The position numbers and the translations under genes were made by a program. From NCBI GenBank assembly GCA_002224055.1, contig AZLU01000345.1, positions 1 to 29,595 of the forward strand: a stretch of 29,595 nucleotides of DNA, given 5' to 3'. Shown piece by piece: positions 22,330 through 29,595 of the stretch. How positions within the stretch are numbered: position 1 is the stretch's first letter; every line of letters starts with the position of its first letter. This DNA comes from Pezizomycotina sp. ARF18 (taxonomy: Eukaryota; Ascomycota). The notes under the pieces were generated by a model, which saw only the letters and a list, made by a program, of their open reading frames with translations, made no database searches and was not told where the DNA came from.

Positions 22330-23092
22330 TTAAGCTTTTATCTCGCAGCAAATGTCCGTATCTGCCTTCGCCATATGTAAATACGAAACGATAAATTCCG
22401 CGTGTGAGCCACCGCGGGAACTGAACGACGCGTTCGCATCCTCGATATCCTCCATGCAAACGTACCAGGATGCAATAGTCTTCTTCTCGTAACTGACTTG
22501 AAGATAGCCGTTCTTATCGAGGGTAACATGTGATGGAAGCTTCAGGCTTTTACCGGGTACTTTGCCGGTGATGTTACTCATAGGTAGCAGCATCGGCCAT
22601 GGGTCCTTGGAGTCGTCGGCGAGGAAGGATAGCCAGTGTGACTCGTCCGGCTTTCCCTCGGTCGGTGTCCAGTCGTAGCTAAGGATGGGTTGTAAATTTC
22701 GATAGTGGTCGAAGTAGAAACCGGCATCTAGGGCATTCTTCTGTCCTTTTTTGATATCTAGGCCGAATGTGCCAAAGTTTCGTCCAGAAATGTAGGCTTC
22801 GTCGATCAGAGGTTTAAGACTTTAGAGATAATGTTAGCAGATTTGAACTGATATCTAATCTAAGGATACTATTTATGTATAGGCGATAGTGATATTCAGC
22901 CCGCATAGGAAGAAGCGCACGCCCTGAACTTCCAACAATCGTCTTTGGCGGAATCTGATCCTTGTTTTCTGGGGATCATTTCTGGAAAGCGACCTGGAGA
23001 CCAAACAATTCGACCTGTCGGGGCTGAAGAGCGCCAAAGGCGGTCTGGCTTAGGAGCCCCAAAAGTAGAAGAACACAGCGCATCGGCGTCAT
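22330..23092 (-). CDS. Paralog D of the small secreted protein family, longest intact exon
   Basis: ATG 23092 gives MTPMRCVLLLLGLLSQTAFG, a textbook signal peptide. The first exon then crosses slips near 22985 and 22910. A likely short intron (about 22869-22820, branch CTAAC) precedes one uninterrupted frame of about 160 codons to TAA 22330-22332. Its motifs are EAYISGRNFGTFGLDIKKGQ, GFYFDHYRNLQPILSYDW, PMLLPMSNITGK, LDKNGYLQVSYEKK, ASWYVCMED and CCEIKA. The GYLQV..WYVC part matches paralog E (GYLVVV..VWYVC), and the region before it resembles A-C only loosely. The Ala-Pro-Gly motif is missing. About 235 residues, probably extracellular, function unknown. A TATAAATA box lies at 23391-23384. 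Confidence 0.65.
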
Positions 23093-24933
23093 CTTGGTCT
23101 TGATACTGCGCGTGTGAAGATGAAGGGAAGAATAGCAAGAAGAATAGGAAAATAGTGAGTGACTGGGAAACCTGGGGTCAAAATGGGGGCATATGGGTAT
23201 AGGTTTACCTGGTTGCTGTCGTGTCGACTTTTCTTGAGACCCTACTAGGTGTCATCCAAAGGGTTTGATTAATGGCCACAGAGTGATTTGCGAAGAAATA
23301 ATCAGGTATAGTGCGCGTGAGACTTTCTGATATCTAGACTTCCCCGGCTTTATAGCTAGATCCCTATGGTTTACATTGGAGAGTATTTATACCGCCGTAC
23401 CGTATGAGTCTTCTCTTGATGGTATCATTTTCCATTAAGGTCACAATATCACGGAATTTTCCAACCACGATTGGAAACATCTCTTAACCTTAGGCTATTT
23501 TCAGGGGTTACACTCGTGAATACACGGCTTATCACTGCTGTCCAAAGAACGTTTGCTGGGAAGCTGATGCCATGCTCGATCAAACCACAACGCACGTCAT
23601 GCCTGATAATTATTTGAAACTTGGAGATAATAGACTTAACATGTTCGCTTTGATTACGGACTGGGAAAAAAAGTTATTAGAGATGTTCGAGTTTAGTCTT
23701 CGTAGGATCCATGGGCACCTGCCCGACGGGTCTAGGAGTGTCCGATCTTGAGACTTAGGCTGATATGGTTCCTGTCCCGAATTCGGTTGAGAGCGAAGGA
23801 CGCGCATCGCCGCAGACAATATAGCATCGGTTTCTACGCCAAGGTGTATTCTGCGCAACAGCCCCGCATACGCATCTATCGCGGATCTCGGAGATCCGTA
23901 GACTCGATTGTTAAACTAGCAATGACCAATAAAGTCTCTCCTATGAGACTCGAAATTATAACAAGGCATACTGATATACTAATATCACTAAAGCAGGGAG
24001 GGAAGCATGTGCATGTTGCTGTTATATTTTTTTTATATACGGCTAAATATTTTATAAAATAGTACTGGGGAAGACCCCCAGACCCCCTTTGGCCTGCGGC
24101 GGCCTATATTTTTTTTTTTTTTTTAATTATATGGTACCTGAGGGCTACACCCTCACACCCCCGCTGTCACTAGGTAATAGCATAATTTTTATATATATTT
24201 ACTATAGTAATATTATGCACCTTTGTGTAATGCTGAAAATCGCGACCCTTAGACCCCGCCTATACATACATCGGTATACGCCTATCGTTTATTATATATA
24301 TACACGCCTATAAATATATATAATTATAAGATATCTGGGGAACCCCTGCCTGCCTGCGGCGCGTGTACGTGTAGATGCAACGGGGATGGAGGTTTGTTTA
24401 TGTTTTTTTGAGTTTTATTTCGTGCCAAGCAGACATGCTTATGTCAGAATGGCAGTCACGTGGGCGCCAAAGCTTGGCAAATTGCATGTTTTTCAGCGCT
24501 ATTGTCAAAAGATAATGCTCGCAACGGGGGGTTGTCCTGAAAAACGTCATCGTTGGAAGGTGTTCGACGGAGCTTTCATCCGGCTCGGCTTTGAAATCGG
24601 CCCCCCAGGGGCACATACCACGGTAGCTCTGTCCGACTTTTAGCACAGAGTTTTTCCGGCGGGGATTAGCTGCATATGGACCGTGGTTAGATAACGAAGC
24701 CAAGGCCCGGCTGGACGTCATGATATAACGGTATATCTGCCTCAGCCATGTCTTCTAGTTAAGCGTGTAGGAGTGGGGAAGATGAGGGGGTATAAGAAAT
24801 ACTTGATGATGAGGGGATGCCAGTGTCGTGAAATCACTTTCCCCAACTCACACTCGATTGTGAACGCTTCAAAGATCATTATCCGATCAATTGAGATTTC
24901 GAAGACCCCGGTAAACGAAGTTCTTCATCTACA
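23093..24933. other. Non-coding gap with GC clusters in AT-rich DNA
   Basis: No gene is convincing. At 24040-24370 the DNA is AT-rich and broken by GC-rich clusters: 24066-24106, 24136-24172, 24244-24260 and 24335-24366. The first and last share CTGGGGA, ACCCC and GCCTGCGGCG. This texture recalls intergenic mitochondrial DNA of fungi. A T16 run is at 24109-24124. At 24386-24721 both strands are open for 85-107 codons without recognisable motifs, possibly part of a repeat. A TATAAGAA near 24791 may serve the reductase gene downstream. Confidence 0.35.
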
Positions 24934-26322
24934 ATGCCAGTAGCTATAGTTGCCGGTGCCACTGGTTCGTGTCTTGGTTCATTGATTGCACCACACTGAG
25001 CCGTTATGTTTTATCAAATTATCAAGCCGCCGAGCTGACACCTTTTTTTTTCTAGGCATCAACGGCGGAGATCATCAAGTCCTTGCTAAAGACTCGAAGA
25101 CGTGGACCAAAGTATTCGCCTACTCGCGCTCCCAGAAGGAAGCCTACCCGTCCAACGTCGAGCACGCTCACATCGACCTATCGGCTTCAGCGGAGGAGCT
25201 GGCAAACAGCTCAAGCCCGCGGTCGACGCAGGAGTCGAATACGTATTTTTGCAGCCTACCTGCAAAGGACACTGAAGAGGAGAACAATGAGGCAAACGGG
25301 AAGATGCTTCGAAAACCTTTTGAAGGGACTGGAAATTTCCGGAGCTGAGAAAACGCTGAAGCGGGTGATTCTTACTACGGGTGCTAAGCAGTACGGCTTG
25401 CACCTCGGAGCGGCCAAGAATCCGATGGAAGAATCCGATCCGTGGGGTCGAAGGCTCGGACCGCCCGCCGAATTTTTACTATACTCAGCAGAACTTGCTG
25501 AAGGAGTCTTCGAAGGGGAAAATTGGCAGTGGGTTGTTACGTACCCGAACGATGTCATGGTGTAGCGAAAGGTACAATCAAATATATTTTCAGATTATGC
25601 TTCGAGCGAAAATGATAGTTATTGACACTGAGTGGTACGGGTCTGTAGGCAATTTCATGAACCTCACAACGGCTCTAGGCATCTACGCCGCCGTCGCAGC
25701 GCATCGAAAGCAGCCCCTCATCTTCCCCGGCCCGCTCCGCTTTTATACCGGCTTCGACTCCTTCACCTCTGCCAACCTCCATGCCGAATTCAACGTCTGG
25801 GCCGCGCTCGAACCGTCGGCGGGTAACCAAGCCTTCAACGTGGTGAACGGCGACGTGCAATCCTGGCAGGCCCTCTGGCCGAAACTTGCGAAGAAGTTTG
25901 GCGCCACCATTGCGCCGGACCAATTTAGTTCCGCGTTTGAGAAGAGTCTAGATAACGAAGACACGGATTTAGATCCACGGCCACCGATCGCTGATGCAGC
26001 TGATGAGATGGGTATTCGCGATAGCGCTATCACGAAGGCCGGAAAGATTGTCAGCCGCGTGAATCTAGAGAAAGTGGCTAAAAAGAATGAAAATAAGAAG
26101 GCCTGCAGGACTGGCGGAGAAACACGACTTGGAGAAGGAGGCGTTTGAAAAGTCAACTTGGAAATTCGTAAACTTCGTTCTAGGGAGGGATTACGACGTT
26201 GTCATTAGTATGAGTAAGGCAAGGAAGCTTGGGTGGACTGGGTATAAGGATAGTTGGGAGAGTCTCGATGAATGTTTGGATCAGCTTGTGAAGGAAAGGT
26301 CTTGCCACCATTTAAGGGTTAA
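24934..26322 (+). CDS. PRISE-type short-chain dehydrogenase/reductase (frame-broken)
   Basis: A cytosolic NAD(P)H-dependent SDR of the progesterone-5-beta-reductase/iridoid-synthase-like (PRISE) group, probably reducing an activated C=C or C=O bond. ATG 24934; intron 1 is 24965-25055 (branch CTGAC) and splits the nucleotide-binding motif GATG|INGG; intron 2 is 25572-25648 and splits AKG|NFMNL. Motifs in order: WTKVFAYSRS, DAGVEYVFLQPTCK, ILTTGAKQYGLHLG (catalytic Lys), PPNFYYTQQNLL (catalytic Tyr), WQWVVTYPNDVMG, LHAEFNVWAALEPSAGNQAF, NVVNGDVQSWQALWPKLAKK, and KARKLGWTGYKDS near the end. About 406 residues, full length. Slips occur at about 25210, 25260, 25320, 25445, 25522, 25559, 26085 and 26298, both losses and gains. 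With the last slip corrected, the end is LPPFKG and TAA 26320-26322. The substrate is unknown. Confidence 0.88.
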
Positions 26323-26811
26323 GACGTCAACGTTGTGATGGGGGATTACCTGGTCACTTCCACAAAATTCACAAATATGAGACCTCGAGGGTTAACGAAT
26401 AGTGTTGAATTGGCATGATCTCAATCGAAGTTGCATGTTGTATGTATTGTATGAAACCTAGCTGCAGAGCCCTCAAAATGATATCTTCGTTCCCGTTCAG
26501 CGGTAATCTCAGTCTGCGTGACTACTCTAAATTACAAAGGCGATATAACGTTCTTAGGCGGCTTAGGGTGTGTTATGGGGCTACATACTCGTACAGCAGC
26601 TTTGAATACTCTAGGCGCCAACTCTTTGCTCGAAATGGTGCTGGTACAGTGCCCGTCCATTTCCATAACCCTCCATTCTCTGACCGTAGTACCATACACT
26701 GAAAGTTCCATAACCACAAACGATCTTTATTCTTTGGTCCTCAACAGCAACAGTGCTGCCAGGTGCCACAAACATCATCCCAGTGCATCAGCTCGTGGCC
26801 GCTATGTCGCT
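26323..26811. other. Intergenic DNA with open frames on both strands, no recognised gene
   Basis: Frames are open on plus (from 26518) and minus (26532-26717), but neither shows family motifs and they overlap each other. I assign no gene. Confidence 0.3.
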
Positions 26812-27121
26812 TCAATCGAAGTGATTCTCGCAGACGGGCTGCTGGCAGCATCTGCAGTAATGATAATAAGGCGGTCGTCTCGGAATACATGCTGGCACGG
26901 AGCGCGCCGGAGCAAGCGTTACACGGACCGCAACCGCAGAACTCGGCAGGTGGTACATGTACACGCCGAGCAGTCTGCGACCGGTATGGACGACAGGGTG
27001 ATACATTTTTTGCTGGCTCGGCTGGTTGTGTCTGGGTATGGAGGTATGCGTTGCTTATGGGACGGCGCAGCCGGTAATCTTGACAGGCGACGTTGGGAGA
27101 GATGTTGTAGTAGTAGCTCAT
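26812..27121 (-). CDS. Possible small Cys-rich protein
   Basis: ATG 27121 opens MSYYYNISPNVACQDY. The frame reaches FCGCGPCNACSGAL. One slip later, the adjoining frame reads ACIPRRPPYYHYCRCC and QQPVCENHFD before the stop at 26812. Joined, the roughly 103 residues carry about ten cysteines plus His, grouped C-x-C-x2-C-x2-C and C-x-C-C-x4-C-x2-H, which suggests metal binding. There is no signal peptide. A 215-codon frame overlaps on the opposite strand, so this is only a candidate. Confidence 0.25.
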
Positions 27122-27479
27122 TAGGATATTTTGAAATGATTGTTGGCTTTTTAACGGTTGTTTAGCAATGAAGCTCTAAAAGGAAAAGAGATTGGGCACA
27201 GGATGTCCTGGTGTGTTGCTGTTTTATAGCCGCGCAAGGAGCGATACGATTTCATTTCATTGAATACTAGTTACTTAGGTTTTCATCCATGTCCAAGGCC
27301 TGAGCAGTGAGATTATGGAAAATCCGTTCTATTGAGCCCATGAATAGTAGAAGGCCAACGATCAAACGTAGAATACGTGCTTATCTCTATCGAGTACCAA
27401 TACACCCAGATAGAATCCACAATTAATACAAGCCATGTACTTTAAGTACAGCCTTCCCTATACGAATATGCACTAGCGT
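27122..27479. other. Intergenic, nothing recognised
   Basis: No sustained frame, repeat or RNA gene seen between the Cys-rich candidate and the 3' end of the SET gene. Confidence 0.4.
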
Positions 27480-28809
27480 TCATACCCTTAGACCCCACGA
27501 CCAATGCTTCCTTCTTTCTTTCATGGCATCCCTAAGCTGGTAACATGGCCGGAACCGCCGCACCACCTCCCGGGCCATCTTTCCTTCCATCGCCTCAATC
27601 GCTTTGTCGGCAAACATCTCCGCCTTTTCTTTGTTCCCGCACGCGCTATAACTTATCGCTGGCGTGTGCATAGGCCGTTCCAATATGACTCCATAGCCCT
27701 TCCAGTTTATACAGCCACACCAATTCCTCACCACGCCGTTGTAGGCTGCCCGAGTCATCAGTGTGCTTTGCGCCAGACCAATCCTTCAACCTCTCTTGTA
27801 TCCTCAGTATCTTTCGTACCCGAGCATCCGATCCCCGAAACGTCCGTGCTCCAGCCCTGTCGCACTTACACTCGAACCGAAAAGCATTCCTCAGTTCGCA
27901 CGGCGCTCTTCACCAAGTACGACGGGATCCGAGTAAGTCGTCGTATCTCTTCTCAAAAACAATATCTTTAACGGCGTAGGTGTAGTGCGTCAGCCGGTCG
28001 TGGTCGAAGTGGTATATCGCGTTCGGCGAGCAGTCGTGGTTCATCCGGCTAGGTTTCCGGGCACACGGCGATGTGCGCCTTGCCTGCGGCATGACATTCG
28101 AACGCGTTCGTTACGGATTACAATCTTGCGCTTTAATTTCAGGGACGTTCAGAGACGTCGCGAGGGACATGTAAGGCATTCCCCAGTGTCGGGAGGAAGG
28201 TAGGATACGCGCGGCGGAGCAGCGTTTCGGTCGCGTTTGTGTCTATGAGCTTCTGTACGTCGTCGTGCATTAGGAGGACCGGCGTAGAGACGACGACGAG
28301 TTCGCCATGATTGATTGACGCGTCGCGACCATGCCGATACCGCGACCTGGAATGCTTTCGTGGTCCATTTTGCTCCGATGGAGGATGAAGTCGTTACCGG
28401 CGGATTTGAAATGCTTGGAGCTTCGAGAGGCGATGGCGTAGGATGGAGTGGAAGGAGCGCCAGACCGCGGTTGAGGCGAATGTTTCGGAGACTAGACGCA
28501 CAGCGTTCGTTGATATTACCGAGGGATTTGAGTACAGAAGGGTTCGCGGGTCCATTGGATATGACGCCTCCAAGATGTTCTGGAGCCCGACGCCGAGTTG
28601 CGGGGGGATCGGTGGGGGGAGGGGTTTCCGTTGTCGGTTCGATTTCGGAGCCTCGAGAGCACGAGCTCGACGCCTCAGCTGCGCTACCACAAAGCAGGAC
28701 ATCCGTAGAGGGGAATCCAGGACGGTGGCATTGCTTTGTGAGAACTTGGAAACCTCTTAGTGCCGTGGCCAAAACCGGCGAAGCAGAAGACGATGGATCG
28801 GAGGATCAT
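27480..28809 (-). CDS. SET-domain protein with N-terminal signal peptide (frame-broken)
   Basis: ATG 28809 opens MILRSIVFCFAGFGHGT, a probable signal peptide. Read across slips, a family-typical lead follows (EPFC, then NINERC, then NRGLALL). The SET domain begins at IPGRGIGMVAT (about 28355) and continues HGELVVVSTPVLL, DDVQKLIDTNATETLLRRAY, NAFECHAAGKAHIAVCPE and SRMNHDCSPNAIYHFDHDRL (about 28045), the AdoMet/knot motif N-H-x-C-x-P-N. A Cys-containing stretch resembling the post-SET loop (CKCDRAG) and a helical C-terminus (GEELVWLYKLEGLW, EKAEMFADKAIEA, KHWSWGLRV) end at 27480. About 440 residues, no intron. Fungal paralogs of this SET type often carry signal peptides. Lysine methyltransferase activity is the family expectation; substrate and compartment are unknown. 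At least six slips. Confidence 0.75.
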
Positions 28810-29595
28810 GGCAGTAACTTGGAGAAAGGTTGTGGTCCTTGTGAACGGAAGTGGGAAAGGTCTCGATCTTGGCGTTGAGTTTTCCGTTTCTATGATACCG
28901 CTAATTCTGGCTTCAACTCCCGCCCATCAACCTCCTCTTAGTATGTAGAAGTGGGAGATCTCGTCTTTGCTTACACGTGGTGGTTAGTAAGCCAACGGCA
29001 AAGATGAAACGAAACGAAGGCCATCATACGAGATTGAGAATGAAAGAGTCAAACGAAATTTCGAAAACCTCATCTGATCTTGTATTATAGATATTAATTG
29101 ATTGGCGATCTGCGGGGAGAGTTTGCTGGATGCATATGTCATCTTTACTATAGCTCAAGGCTTCCAATCCACGCTTTAGACAGTAGAACTGCTCCCCGGG
29201 GCTTCTAAAGGATCCCTTATCTCATAACTAGGAGTTTTAAGGTTCATTGATAGAGAAGGCTTTATATAATCTACCCCGGCGGCGCCTTAGAACCCCATAT
29301 CTTCTGGAAGCATCTCCAGTCTTCACTAAAAGTACCGCCACATCATACCTCCCAGAGTAGACCTTGATATCGTTATCGAAAGTTCACGATACAAAATCAA
29401 AACCAAGCCAATTCTAACCAAAGATTTTACATGAACCTATCCTCCCCTTACAGTTCTCTTTCACCGTCATTTCATTCAAAGACACCGAAAAACGTTCGTA
29501 GAAAGGCGGAAGACTTGAACCGGAAACACTGCCGTAATACACAGTTGTTGAACATAGGAGCCAACTTTCAACGTTGACGTTCCAAGAGTTGTAAC
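28810..29595. other. Upstream region of the SET gene; no gene seen
   Basis: No frame of note beyond 28950. Composition is ordinary to mildly AT-rich. A GGTTCAAGTC word on the minus strand (29512-29521) resembles a tRNA T-loop, but no cloverleaf can be built around it. Confidence 0.4.

Noticed and set aside
8469-26322. A secondary-metabolite gene cluster (AKR plus SDR plus regulator)
   Set aside because: No polyketide synthase, NRPS, terpene synthase, P450 or transporter is present, and the two reductases are 14 kb apart with unrelated genes between.
26518-27165. 215-codon plus-strand open frame
   Set aside because: It has no recognisable motif and overlaps a Cys-rich minus-strand reading. 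An open shadow frame opposite coding DNA is the simpler explanation.
29512-29521. tRNA T-loop-like GGTTCAAGTC on the minus strand
   Set aside because: The flanking bases do not form a T-stem, and no acceptor, D or anticodon arm can be built.
1-29595. CRISPR arrays, bacterial operons or phage features
   Set aside because: There are no regularly spaced repeats and no ribosome-binding-site-led gene strings. Introns and gene families are eukaryotic.

Overview
The window is nuclear DNA from a filamentous ascomycete (Pezizomycotina-type). The evidence is short spliceosomal introns (about 70-120 nt, GT..AG, several with a CTAAC or CTGAC branch site) and gene families typical of these fungi: a fungal rhodopsin-like seven-helix membrane protein, a HET-domain protein, a NACHT-ankyrin NLR, an AKR7-like aldo-keto reductase, a PRISE-type short-chain reductase, a SET-domain protein and small secreted proteins. 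I cannot name the species.

Almost every gene is interrupted by one-base frame slips, usually at homopolymers. Protein similarity resumes at once in the neighbouring frame. I annotate whole genes across these slips and treat them as probable consensus-sequence errors, not as decay. Gene ends and intron borders are read from the sequence, but each multi-frame model needs polishing.

Layout. (1) 0.6-1.9 kb, minus: rhodopsin-like membrane protein. (2) 1.9-3.9 kb: no convincing gene. (3) 3.9-4.9 kb, plus: BTB/POZ protein with a Cys-rich tail. (4) 5.2-7.9 kb, minus: HET-domain protein. (5) 8.5-9.5 kb, minus: winged-helix protein resembling an actinobacterial family, divergent from (6) 10.1-11.3 kb, plus: AKR7-like aldo-keto reductase. 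(7) 11.9-14.9 kb, plus: NACHT-ankyrin NLR. (8) 15.25-23.1 kb, minus: an accessory block of at least five related small secreted-protein genes (called A-E here) plus one further signal-peptide ORF, separated by AT-rich, repeat-relic-like DNA. (9) 23.1-24.9 kb: non-coding, with GC clusters inside AT-rich DNA. (10) 24.9-26.3 kb, plus: PRISE reductase. (11) 26.8-27.1 kb: possible small Cys-rich protein. (12) 27.5-28.8 kb, minus: SET-domain protein with a signal peptide.

There is no backbone synthase, so this is not a recognisable biosynthetic cluster. The HET and NLR genes 4 kb apart suggest an allorecognition or immunity-like neighbourhood. The tandem secreted family is the best candidate for something undescribed. 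Four of its members share an intron placed just after an Ala-Pro-Gly motif, and all five share a C-terminal 'VC' strand motif.
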